Assembly: GCF_014205835.1 (NCBI RefSeq)
Contig: NZ_JACHCQ010000001.1
Span: 124,001 to 188,000 of the forward strand
Reading direction: 5' to 3'
Length of the DNA stretch: 64,000 nucleotides
Origin: Pedobacter sp. AK013
GTDB taxonomy: Bacteria; Bacteroidota; Bacteroidia; Sphingobacteriales; Sphingobacteriaceae
In this document: positions 37,716 to 46,225 of the stretch, in pieces
Layout: every line of letters starts with the position of its first letter
Position numbering within the stretch: position 1 is the stretch's first letter
Program-made: the position numbers and the translations under genes
Notes under the pieces: model-generated
What the model saw: only the letters and a program-made list of their open reading frames with translations
Database searches by the model: none
What the model was told of the DNA's origin: nothing

Positions 37716-38845
37716 GATTTCATCAGCTTAAATAATTTAAAAACAATTTTATCTTCGTCCTGTCCCTCAACCTCACTTTTTCTCAAAAACAATCCGTCCT
37801 TAACTAAGAAAAAGCCGGCGCCAGAAAGATAGTTTTCAGGTAATTTAGTCTCTCCAATCTTTTTCAAATTTTTATTGTAAATAATTAGGTAGGTGTCTCT
37901 CTTTTCATTTCCAGACGTTACAAAACGATAATATATTTCACGATATTTATCAAAAATGATTTCTCCATACCTCGGCTTATCCAGGTAATGTACTAAATCA
38001 TCATATGATCCAATAGTTGATGGATTTGAGATTTTTTTCGGAACCATATCATTCTCACTACCTAATTCTTCACTGATTATGCCTGCTTTACTTTGCCTAT
38101 TATTTTGTGTATCATACATTATAATCGAATCTTTCATCGCAAGACTGTATATTATCTTATGCTGCTTTGGTATGAAAGTGTGGTTCACAAAATACTGTTC
38201 ATGATGCCAATACCTTTCCTCCCATACTTTATTGAACATTGGAATGAAATCTACCTTTTTAGTGTGCAGATCAAATGAGAATGCAGAAACAACCAATTTC
38301 GACTGAGGAGATGTTAATGCATTATGTAGCATAGCTCTTCCAGTCAAATAAATGATGCCATTTTCATAAATAATTGGGGTCTTGCTCGTCACTCTGATGT
38401 CAAGCTGTCCAATTTTGTTATTTTGAAGGCTATCAAGATTGAATAATAGGACAGGTCTAAAATTTTTTCTGCAACTGATAAGTTTCATATTTCTAGAATT
38501 CTCACTATAGATGAGTAAAGAATCATCATTGATGAAATGGAATCCCGATATTTTCGATGATGTTGAATCAAGCTTGAACAAGTCTAGTTCGTTGATTTTT
38601 TTTCCATTTACATCGTGTAAGTTTATAACTTGATTATCAAAGTTTAACATCGCAAGTCGGAGGGAGGAGTTCCGCCCAGAATCAAAGAATTGGATCATCC
38701 GCGTATCCGGCGGAGTTAGCGAATCTAGCGATATTATGAATTTTGAATTATCATCAAATGTTAAATGATATTCGTATCTTGTTTTCTTACATGATAAGAA
38801 AATAGATAACAAACATAGAGCAAAGAGTATTTTTTTATTGAACAT
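37712..38845 (-). CDS. DUF4221-like lipoprotein
   Basis: 377 residues with lipobox LLSIFLSCKK. The rest is beta-rich with propeller-like repeats (FHFINDDSLLIYSENSRNMKL, GIIYLTGRAML, HKIIYSLAMKDSIIMYD, KNLKKIGETKLPENY). It resembles DUF4221/BF3164-type lipoproteins of Bacteroidota that accompany six-bladed propeller genes; the exact family is uncertain. Its promoter seems to lie just upstream, so it may head an operon of five genes down to the outer membrane barrel. Confidence 0.65.
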   Translation of the reverse strand: MFNKKILFALCLLSIFLSCKKTRYEYHLTFDDNSKFIISLDSLTPPDTRMIQFFDSGRNSSLRLAMLNFDNQVINLHDVNGKKINELDLFKLDSTSSKISGFHFINDDSLLIYSENSRNMKLISCRKNFRPVLLFNLDSLQNNKIGQLDIRVTSKTPIIYENGIIYLTGRAMLHNALTSPQSKLVVSAFSFDLHTKKVDFIPMFNKVWEERYWHHEQYFVNHTFIPKQHKIIYSLAMKDSIIMYDTQNNRQSKAGIISEELGSENDMVPKKISNPSTIGSYDDLVHYLDKPRYGEIIFDKYREIYYRFVTSGNEKRDTYLIIYNKNLKKIGETKLPENYLSGAGFFLVKDGLFLRKSEVEGQDEDKIVFKLFKLMKS

Positions 38846-38866
38846 TTTCTAATGACTATTTCTAAC

Positions 38867-38874
38867 CAAACCTA
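38867..38874 (-). promoter_or_regulatory. Promoter -7 box for the lipoprotein-led operon
   Basis: On the minus strand TAGGTTTG matches TAnnTTTG, 21 bases before the ATG at 38845. Confidence 0.5.
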
Positions 38875-39131
38875 AATTTGAATGGTGTTTTTAAATTTGA
38901 ACTGGGTTTTAGGGTGTATGTAAGTTATCATAACTGGTTACAGTTCGGTTTTTGTATTAACTGATCCAATTTTAAACTTGTTTTATTCTAATTATTGAAG
39001 AGAATAAGGCAGGTATAGAATGACTAGCTCCAATTTATGTTAAATATTATCAATTGATTGGTTTATGGTCAGAGCATACAAGTAATCATAAACCATCTGC
39101 CGAACCTATGGGCAGATGGTCTAAAAATCAT

Positions 39132-39368
39132 TTAAGACTTGCAGTTTTTACTATCCCAAAAACCAGCAACATCACAAGATTCCACCTTCTTTTTACATTT
39201 TGGAGTAGTACAGTCACGATAATTACAATGTCTTGAATTTCCTTCAATACATTTTGCATGAACACAATCTACTTCCTCCTCTGAACTGCTTGTAAATGCA
39301 CTTAAACCAGTAATCAATGCGATTGCTACTACAGGCAAAAACGACCATTTTAATTTTTGTTTTAACAT
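39132..39368 (-). CDS. Small exported cysteine-rich peptide
   Basis: 78 residues. A basic start and hydrophobic segment (MLKQKLKWSFLPVVAIALIT GLSAF) form an export signal, cut perhaps near SAFTSSS. The mature part of about 50 residues has seven cysteines (35, 40, 48, 53, 58, 65, 76), many Lys and Arg, and little hydrophobic matter: CVHAKC, RHC, RDC, PKC, ESC, KNC. Size and signal resemble the NVEALA or DUF6520 class of exported Bacteroidota peptides of unknown role, but the cysteine pattern is its own. It lies between the regulator gene and the lipoprotein operon. It could be a signal, a bacteriocin-like molecule or a metal-binding peptide. Confidence 0.65.
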   Translation of the reverse strand: MLKQKLKWSFLPVVAIALITGLSAFTSSSEEEVDCVHAKCIEGNSRHCNYRDCTTPKCKKKVESCDVAGFWDSKNCKS

Positions 39369-39493
39369 AATTTGATTTTTTTAAGTAAATAAATAATGAA
39401 TTTGTAGTCAGAAGATTCTCTCTTACAAAACTCCACTAAAATAAAAACCTTCAATGCAAGCAGCCTGCAGTAAAGAAAGTTTTATTTTTTATA

Positions 39494-39727
39494 TTATTTA
39501 ATTTCCATAAACTCAAAGCAAAACTTGCCAGCGCAACTGTAATAATAACTCTTTCTGGTTCTGCAATATTTTATTGGTGCTCCACGCTTTTTTAGAATAG
39601 TGATGTAATTATATATTGATCTTTCTGACAAATGAAGTTTTTCTGCTAAAACCTGAGGATGGCCTGTAGATTTCATACGGATTAAAGAATCAATCCTTTC
39701 AAGTTGATATAAAAAGTCGTCTTTCAT
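39494..39727 (-). CDS. Small winged-helix transcription regulator
   Basis: 77 residues. Helix-turn-helix: QVLAEKLHLSERSIYNYITIL, then a wing-like KRGAPIKYCRTRKSYYYSCAGKF. This pattern occurs in small HTH_11/DeoR-like regulators of Bacteroidota that often precede genes for small exported peptides. No ligand domain is present. It is upstream of the cysteine-rich peptide on the same strand and is the likely local regulator. Confidence 0.75.
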   Translation of the reverse strand: MKDDFLYQLERIDSLIRMKSTGHPQVLAEKLHLSERSIYNYITILKKRGAPIKYCRTRKSYYYSCAGKFCFEFMEIK

Positions 39728-39771
39728 GCGAGAATGTTAATTTGATTGTGGTTTATAAATATATTATGTTG

Positions 39772-40776
39772 TTAAAATTTTTCACTCATATTTTTGGTTG
39801 CAATGGCCTGCTCCAGATCTTTTAGTATTCGGGGCCGGTTATCTTCAATGTCTTTCTTATCAAAAACATTTTTCTGCGTATTATTGAGGGCCAAACGCTC
39901 TTGGGCTATTAGCAATTTAAGCTCGTATTCCTGAATTTCTTTAAAGACCTTAACACTATCTAAACCTTTCGATAATCCATATTTCTGAAGACTTTGCCAA
40001 TCTGCTTTAGATTTATCCATTACTTGATTTTGGGCCTTAACAAATAAATACCTTTCAATTTTTTCAATCCCCAGTATATTCAAAATGCGCTCAAATTCAG
40101 TTTTTTTAAAATAGGCATTATCATATTGATGGCTAACTTTATTAAATAACTTGATGATCTGAACCTTATTAAACTGACTGATCAGGCTATCTATTTGGTC
40201 ATCACGGAGATCCAGCTCTTTACGAAACATAAAAACATTCACAAAGGGCGACCATTTTGGCAGTCTGTTTCTATAGGCATCTAACTTCAAAAGTATTAAT
40301 GGTCTTATCGTTAAAATACTGTCTCTAATTAAGCCGGCATACTCTGGTTTACTTTTAACTGCTCTTTCTAATGCACTTGCTTTATTTATTTCATACCTAA
40401 AATTTTGCAAATACAGTTTCGCACTATCTGTATTTTGGACCAGGCCAGATTCTTTTAATAATTGCCAGTTAAGTTTGGTCCAATAAGATGCTTCAGCCAT
40501 GCGAACAATCTGACCCCACTCTTGATATTGCCTGGGATTAAGGATGCCAACCAATTGCTCTTTTATAAATTTATTGGTATCAGGATTTGAAACCGTCTTT
40601 AAAGAATCCAATCTCATGACTTGAGTTTTCAAATCAGCAATCTGTTCCTTTGTAAGGTTAAGCTGCTGTTCATACCTAAATAAGATTGTAAGCTTGGATG
40701 GTACCTGCCCCATAAGCAATGTGGGAAATAATAATAGCCACCACATCAAAATCCGGACAATGATTCTCTTATTCAT
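39772..40776 (-). CDS. Exported helical protein with repeated LTxxQI segments
   Basis: 334 residues with signal peptide MNKRIIVRILMWWLLLFPTLLMGQ. The mature part is helical and charged. An LNLTKEQIADLKTQVMRLDSL segment near residue 40 is echoed by LDLRDDQIDSLISQF near 190, each followed by a region ending in LNPRQYQEW or LGIEKIERY. This suggests an internal duplication of a CpxP/Spy-like LTxxQ helical unit. Such proteins act as periplasmic chaperones or sensors, but this assignment is tentative. It lies 39 bases after the transglutaminase-like gene and is probably cotranscribed. Confidence 0.6.
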   Translation of the reverse strand: MNKRIIVRILMWWLLLFPTLLMGQVPSKLTILFRYEQQLNLTKEQIADLKTQVMRLDSLKTVSNPDTNKFIKEQLVGILNPRQYQEWGQIVRMAEASYWTKLNWQLLKESGLVQNTDSAKLYLQNFRYEINKASALERAVKSKPEYAGLIRDSILTIRPLILLKLDAYRNRLPKWSPFVNVFMFRKELDLRDDQIDSLISQFNKVQIIKLFNKVSHQYDNAYFKKTEFERILNILGIEKIERYLFVKAQNQVMDKSKADWQSLQKYGLSKGLDSVKVFKEIQEYELKLLIAQERLALNNTQKNVFDKKDIEDNRPRILKDLEQAIATKNMSEKF

Positions 40777-40815
40777 AAAATTAGATTTCGCTAGCTTTTA
40801 TAAGTTGATTTTACA

Positions 40816-42345
40816 TTACAGCCATTGTCTTTTTCCATCATCAGTAATTATAAAGGGCCTTTCTTTCCCCTGGGAATATTCAGGAACCAGTAGGAAAAGC
40901 GCATTTTTAGGAGCGTCTTCAAATGATAAAATATGTGCATCTGAAGCTGCAATTTGTTCATCTACCAATTCCCAGTCGTTATCCCAATAATATAGCCGGT
41001 AGCTTTTACCAGGCCTGAAGATTAGATACTTAGCTTGTTCGTTAATTGTTATTGTTCTTTTGTTCACTGTATCGGGAATCAAAGTCACTTCTTGATTAAA
41101 GCCTTGAACAACAGGATAACCAGCAGGAACAATATCGTTATTAATATAGTAAGCAGGAAGGTATACGGCGCCTTTGCCCATTGCACTAAAATTTACAGAA
41201 TCTTTTTTAATCTTCCCCCACCACGTAGGTGTCCAGTTACCGCCATTGTAAACACAGGCATATGCCACCTTAGGACTATTTTGTGATGGAAATAACTTGC
41301 ATTTTATATCAGCTGTCTCCCACAATTCTTTAGTGATATCTATGTAATTTTGGGTCTGCATGTAGCCCTCGGGGATATCCTCAATCTCTTCAAAACGAGC
41401 CAATGTACCGGGCTGTTTAGAATAAGTGGTTCTCAATACTTTAGCTGGCTCACGGTACAGTTTATTATCTACAGCCATCGGACTGGTCACATCCAAAGGA
41501 ATGGTTCGCATCTGCTCATCGAAAGCACTATTCAAAAAATGCCGTCCAGTTGAAGTAGCCCAATCAGAAATAAAATTCATGGAAGAAGGCAATCCCTGGG
41601 AACGAAGGATAAAAACCTGGAGATCTACAATATCCTCGCAAGCCCCCTTTTTCCTAAACAGTAATTGCATAGGTCCAAGCCTAGGCAAAGGCTCAAAGCG
41701 CTGTTCTTTGCCATAAGTATCGGTAAACCAGTTGGCATAGTCAGCAGCAACATAGGATAAGACCTTATTAATTCCGAGCACTTTAACACTATCATCTACC
41801 CATTTATACTTTTCCTGATACTTGAAGCGCCAGTCTTGTAAAGGCTCAACACTTGTGCGGTATGGCAAAATGTATTCGCAAAAATCGGCAAAAGGTATAT
41901 TTTTTGCAATCGAACTGCGCCAGGCCCGAAAAGATCTTTCAATGTTATCGATTAAATAATCTGCTTTGATATGATGAATATCGGGTAATACAACCTGTTT
42001 AACATTAATATCGGGTGTTTTATGCTTAATGTCTTCCAACGCCTGCACCGCTTTATCATAATTAGGATAGGCAAATTCATTGTACTCAATTTTTTTATCG
42101 GCACCATCGGTGAGGCAATAATCAATGGAATAATGGATATCCATATTTGCTATTAAAAAGTAAGCAGCTTTTAGTTTTAATGGATCCCTATTTTTTTTAC
42201 AGTGAGTGATCACTTTCTCCAGTTCGATCCTATTTTTACCAGCTTTCTTTAAAACAGCTTCCACTTCAGCAGGATATGACTTGCTCGATTGAGAAAAACT
42301 TAATAAAGGTGTTAGTAAAAAGATAAAAAATAATTGTTTTCCCAT
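40816..42345 (-). CDS. Exported transglutaminase-like protein
   Basis: 509 residues from MGKQLFFIFLLTPLLSFSQ, a signal peptide; a longer frame to 42411 was rejected for lacking one. The middle holds a transglutaminase core: Cys236 in KKGACEDIVDL, and His269 in STGRHFLNS followed by an IPLDVTSP strand. The C-terminal 200 residues are beta-rich (FRPGKSYRLYYWDNDWELV). Bacterial members are mostly proteases or peptide-bond-modifying enzymes rather than cross-linkers. It may process exported proteins or peptides of the neighbouring cluster, which is inference. Confidence 0.75.
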   Translation of the reverse strand: MGKQLFFIFLLTPLLSFSQSSKSYPAEVEAVLKKAGKNRIELEKVITHCKKNRDPLKLKAAYFLIANMDIHYSIDYCLTDGADKKIEYNEFAYPNYDKAVQALEDIKHKTPDINVKQVVLPDIHHIKADYLIDNIERSFRAWRSSIAKNIPFADFCEYILPYRTSVEPLQDWRFKYQEKYKWVDDSVKVLGINKVLSYVAADYANWFTDTYGKEQRFEPLPRLGPMQLLFRKKGACEDIVDLQVFILRSQGLPSSMNFISDWATSTGRHFLNSAFDEQMRTIPLDVTSPMAVDNKLYREPAKVLRTTYSKQPGTLARFEEIEDIPEGYMQTQNYIDITKELWETADIKCKLFPSQNSPKVAYACVYNGGNWTPTWWGKIKKDSVNFSAMGKGAVYLPAYYINNDIVPAGYPVVQGFNQEVTLIPDTVNKRTITINEQAKYLIFRPGKSYRLYYWDNDWELVDEQIAASDAHILSFEDAPKNALFLLVPEYSQGKERPFIITDDGKRQWL

Positions 42346-42490
42346 TTGTCTGATAATTGTATATGACAGGTATAATTTGTAATTAACAGATACACCTATT
42401 ATATTGTACAAGACACAATTGGGATGGTTACATACTCTGATATTTTTATAAATTTAACATGAGATTGTAGTGCTATTAGATCAAACCTCA

Positions 42491-42599
42491 TTTTTTTACG
42501 CCGGGTTTTGCGTTAGGGATTGTAAGGGTTCAGTACCGATCCTTCATCGGTACCGGAGCGAAGCGCAGCCCTGAAAAGCCCGACCTTTGCGCAGCTTAG
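42491..42599. repeat. Intergenic repeat module B, copy 2
   Basis: TTTTTTTACGCCGGGTTTTG to GCGCAGCTTAGG matches 29957-30063 in the same orientation. Here the hairpin GTACCGAT-CCTTC-ATCGGTAC is perfect. It is the right border of the AT-rich block. Confidence 0.85.
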
Positions 42600-42705
42600 G
42601 TAACGCCCTGATCAGTTGACAGTTTACGATTTATAATTTTCAGGTTTTATCGACACCGCTAACCGCATCACTTATATATATGACACATTACTTAGATGGT
42701 CTTTA

Positions 42706-42845
42706 TTTTTTTTGGAAACGGGGGCTTGGCTCATTTCGGTTACAGCAGTCCTGCTATTCCTACAAGTCCTCTCCCGATAGAAAAAATCGGGATCCGGGCT
42801 TTTCGTACGATCAGGTTTATTTAACATGAGCCTGTTGTACTATTA
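42706..42845. repeat. Intergenic repeat module A, copy 2
   Basis: Nearly identical to 29802-29916 and in the same orientation, with looser similarity to the end. Confidence 0.85.
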
Positions 42846-42884
42846 AGCCCTACCTTCGCAGCTTAGGTAACGCCCTGATCAGTT
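42846..42884. repeat. Partial copy of the end of module B
   Basis: AGCCCTACCTTCGCAGCTTA followed by GGTAACGCCCTGATCAGTTA repeats the end of module B and its right flank at 42577-42616. Confidence 0.7.
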
Positions 42885-43026
42885 AGTAGTTGACAATTAT
42901 CAGTTTACAGTTGGTGATTTATAGTTCTCAGGTCTATAAAACTGAGTTTCTTAAACAGAATCTGTCTCAATCTTTCTACTTATCTGCTCAAATTTAAATT
43001 AGCCTGAAAGCAAAGCATTTCTTTAA

Positions 43027-43034
43027 TATATTTG
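43027..43034 (+). promoter_or_regulatory. Promoter -7 box for the hybrid-type sensor kinase
   Basis: TATATTTG matches TAnnTTTG, 20 bases before the TTG start at 43055. Confidence 0.5.
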
Positions 43035-43054
43035 ATGCAGCTGACCAAAATATC

Positions 43055-46000
43055 TTGAAAAAACTCTTTATCCTTTTATGTTTGTTGTTTTCGGTCCACC
43101 TGCTTTGGGCACAGCCTTATTATTTTAGGCATTATCAGGTAGAAAACGGGCTTTCTAACAATACGGCATTTTGTAGTGTGCAGGATGGAAACGGTTTTAT
43201 GTGGTTTGGTACAAAAGATGGTTTAAACCGCTTTGATGGCTATTCTTTTAAAACCTATCGCCACGATCCGGATCAGGCGGGCAGTTTAGGTAACGATTTA
43301 ATTTATGCGCTCCACCACGATCAGGAACAAAACCTTTGGGTAGGTACCAACAGCGGTGTATACCAGTACAATCCTGCAAAAGAAAGCTTTGCCATTATTA
43401 AAGAAACCAAAGGGATGCGGATTATCGACCTGGCCAGCGACCAGCGTGGAAATTTATGGATCTTATCTTCATTCAAAATATATTTATATCAAAAGCGAAC
43501 TAAGAAAATACAGGCTTTTACCCATAATGCACCTTTCGATGCATCTTTGGTAACTGTTTTAAAAGATGGTAGTGTATGGATCAGTACTGGAAAGGGAACG
43601 CTGGAAAAATATAATCCCAAAGCAAATCATTTTGAGCAATTTAATATTAATGGCAAAAACGCCAAAACCGAATATGGCTGGGTATCGAGAATTGCAGAAA
43701 CCGAAAGCGGTAATTTATTGGTCGGTACTACCAATCAGGGCGTTAAACTCTTTAATCCGGTTACTTTAGCATCAAAAAATATAATCAGGTTAAACGACGA
43801 CCAAACACCAATTTTTGTTCGGGATATCAAAAAAACAGGGCCTCATGAATTTTGGATTGCCACCGAATCGGGCATTTACATTTATAATGATGAAAACGGC
43901 GCAATTATCCACATCAAAAAACAATATAACAATGATTATTCTTTAAGCGATAATGCGGTTTATACCATTTGCCTTGATCGTGAAGGTGGGGTTTGGACGG
44001 GCACCTATTTTGGAGGTGTAAATTACTATTCGAGCCATACTTCACTGTTTACCAAATACTTTCCTCAAAAAGGTACAAATTCGATTAGTGGAAGTGATGT
44101 AAGGGAAATTACCAGAGATGGTAACGGAAATTTCTGGATCGGTACGGAAGATGCGGGACTGAACAAACTCGACGTAAAAACAGGCGTTTTTAAACACTTT
44201 CTACCCGACGGAAAACCGGGAAGCATTGCCTATTCCAATATACACGGTTTATTGGTTGATGGCGACAAACTCTGGGTTGGCACTTTCGAACATGGACTGG
44301 ACGTTTTAGACCTGAAAACAGAAAAGGTAATTAAACATTACCAGGCAGGTGTTGGAAATGCTTTACGCACCAACTTTATTGTTACTTTTTGTAAAACCCG
44401 ATCGGGTGAAATTTTAGTTGGAACCATTAATGGGATTTACCGTTATAACCGCAAAAAAGATGATTTCGACCCTGTTGCAGGCCTCCCCTTTATTTTTTAC
44501 GATTCGGTTATGGAAGATAGTAAGAGCAATATCTGGGCAGGGAGCTTTAACGATGGTTTATTTCAGTTTAACTTATCTAAACCAGGTTATGTAAATTACC
44601 GTAATATTCTAACGGATGCAAAAAGTTTAAGCCACAACACTGTAAACAGCATTTTTGAAGATAGCAAACAGCATATTTGGGTAACCACTGATGGCGGCGG
44701 ACTTTGCAGCTTTGATCAGAAAACACATCAATTTAAGCGTTACGGCATAAAAAACGGCTTTCCCAGCAATTACCTTTTCCGTATTGAAGAAGATGCGGCC
44801 AATAAGTTCTGGATTAGCAGTACCAGGGGCCTTATCCATTTTGATCCCGCCACAGGTTTAAGCAAAACCTATACTAAAGCCAACGGATTACTTACCGATC
44901 AGTTTAATTACAGTTCTGCCTATCAGGATGAGGATGGCCGAACCTATTTTGGGAGCGTAAAAGGGTTGGTAAGCTTTAATCCGGCCAACTTAAAGGCAAC
45001 TAACTACGAGGCTCCCGTATTTTTAACCGGATTTCAGATCAATAGTTTAGAAATGGGTTTAAACGGCGCCGATTCTGTAGCTAATAAATCGATCGTTTAT
45101 GCCGATACCATCGAACTTAACTACAACCAATCCTCTTTTAGTATCGATTTTGCTGCCTTAAGCTATCTATCGCCCGAAATGACAGAGTATGCTTATAAAA
45201 TGACGGGGCTTTATAAAAACTGGGAATACTTAAAAACCAACAGGAAGGTTTATTTTACCAAACTTGCTCCGGGCAATTATACTTTTGAGGTAAAAGCTTT
45301 GGTAGAAGGAAGCAGCAACTGGAGCAGCAAAAATGTTAAACTGCTGATCAAAATACATCCCCCTTTTTACCTCAGTCCCTTGGCTTATCTGCTTTATTTA
45401 ATTGCTGCAGTAGGAATTGTTTTCTTTTTGGTGCGAAGGTATCACCGAAAAATTGCGTTAAAAAACAGCAGGAGGATGGAAGTTTTTGAGCATGAAAAAC
45501 AAAAAGAAATTTACCAGGCGAAGATCGAATTTTTTACCAATGTTGCCCATGAAATCAGAACACCGCTCACCTTGATTATCGGGCCGATGGAGAAACTGCT
45601 TAAACAGGCCGATGCCGTACCTGCAATAGAAAAGAATTTACGGATTATGGGGCGAAACACCGATAGATTGCTCAAACTAACCAACCAGTTATTGGATTTC
45701 AGAAAAACCGAAACCAGCGAGTTTTCGTTAAACTTTGTAAAAGCCGATATTTCTGAAATATTAAAAGATGTATTTCTTCAGTTCCAGCCTGCTGCAGAGC
45801 AGCAAGATATTACCTATACACTCCATTTACCTGAGAAAAAACTCCATGCTTATATCGATGTGGAGGCTTTTTACAAAATGATCAGCAATTTGGTAGACAA
45901 CGCCATTAAATACGGGAAAACCACCGTACAGATTCACTTATCATTGCAGGAAGGTGATCAGTTTGCCGTAACAGTAAAAAATGATGGGAACAGGATCCCC

Positions 46001-46225
46001 GTAGAAATTAAGGACAAGATATTTGAACCTTTTTTTAGGGGCAAAGAAACAGAAATAAAGGCAGGAACCGGAATAGGTTTATCGATTTCGAAATCGCTTG
46101 CGCAACTGCATAGCGGGGAGCTTTATTTAGATTTTAGTGATCATGATTTTAATATATTTGTATTAGAACTGCCTATCCATCAACTTATAGAATTTAACCT
46201 GAACGGAAAATGGAAAAAATTGTAG
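43055..46225 (+). CDS. Hybrid-type two-component system, sensor half
   Basis: 1056 residues, TTG start preceding a signal peptide (MKKLFILLCLLFSVHLLWAQ). A periplasmic sensor of about 14 two-component-propeller repeats (NGFMWFGTKDGLNRFDG, NLWVGTNSGVYQY and similar) is followed by a Y_Y_Y domain (ENGL.../APGNYTFEVKAL), one membrane helix (about 780-800), HisKA with AHEIRTPLTLI and HATPase_c with NAIKYGKTTV and GTGIGLSIS. Such proteins sense oligosaccharides and switch on an adjacent utilisation locus; the SusC/SusD operon 13.6 kb away on the opposite strand is the likely target. The usual fused receiver and AraC domains are missing here and lie in the next, overlapping gene. Confidence 0.93.
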   Translation: MKKLFILLCLLFSVHLLWAQPYYFRHYQVENGLSNNTAFCSVQDGNGFMWFGTKDGLNRFDGYSFKTYRHDPDQAGSLGNDLIYALHHDQEQNLWVGTNSGVYQYNPAKESFAIIKETKGMRIIDLASDQRGNLWILSSFKIYLYQKRTKKIQAFTHNAPFDASLVTVLKDGSVWISTGKGTLEKYNPKANHFEQFNINGKNAKTEYGWVSRIAETESGNLLVGTTNQGVKLFNPVTLASKNIIRLNDDQTPIFVRDIKKTGPHEFWIATESGIYIYNDENGAIIHIKKQYNNDYSLSDNAVYTICLDREGGVWTGTYFGGVNYYSSHTSLFTKYFPQKGTNSISGSDVREITRDGNGNFWIGTEDAGLNKLDVKTGVFKHFLPDGKPGSIAYSNIHGLLVDGDKLWVGTFEHGLDVLDLKTEKVIKHYQAGVGNALRTNFIVTFCKTRSGEILVGTINGIYRYNRKKDDFDPVAGLPFIFYDSVMEDSKSNIWAGSFNDGLFQFNLSKPGYVNYRNILTDAKSLSHNTVNSIFEDSKQHIWVTTDGGGLCSFDQKTHQFKRYGIKNGFPSNYLFRIEEDAANKFWISSTRGLIHFDPATGLSKTYTKANGLLTDQFNYSSAYQDEDGRTYFGSVKGLVSFNPANLKATNYEAPVFLTGFQINSLEMGLNGADSVANKSIVYADTIELNYNQSSFSIDFAALSYLSPEMTEYAYKMTGLYKNWEYLKTNRKVYFTKLAPGNYTFEVKALVEGSSNWSSKNVKLLIKIHPPFYLSPLAYLLYLIAAVGIVFFLVRRYHRKIALKNSRRMEVFEHEKQKEIYQAKIEFFTNVAHEIRTPLTLIIGPMEKLLKQADAVPAIEKNLRIMGRNTDRLLKLTNQLLDFRKTETSEFSLNFVKADISEILKDVFLQFQPAAEQQDITYTLHLPEKKLHAYIDVEAFYKMISNLVDNAIKYGKTTVQIHLSLQEGDQFAVTVKNDGNRIPVEIKDKIFEPFFRGKETEIKAGTGIGLSISKSLAQLHSGELYLDFSDHDFNIFVLELPIHQLIEFNLNGKWKKL

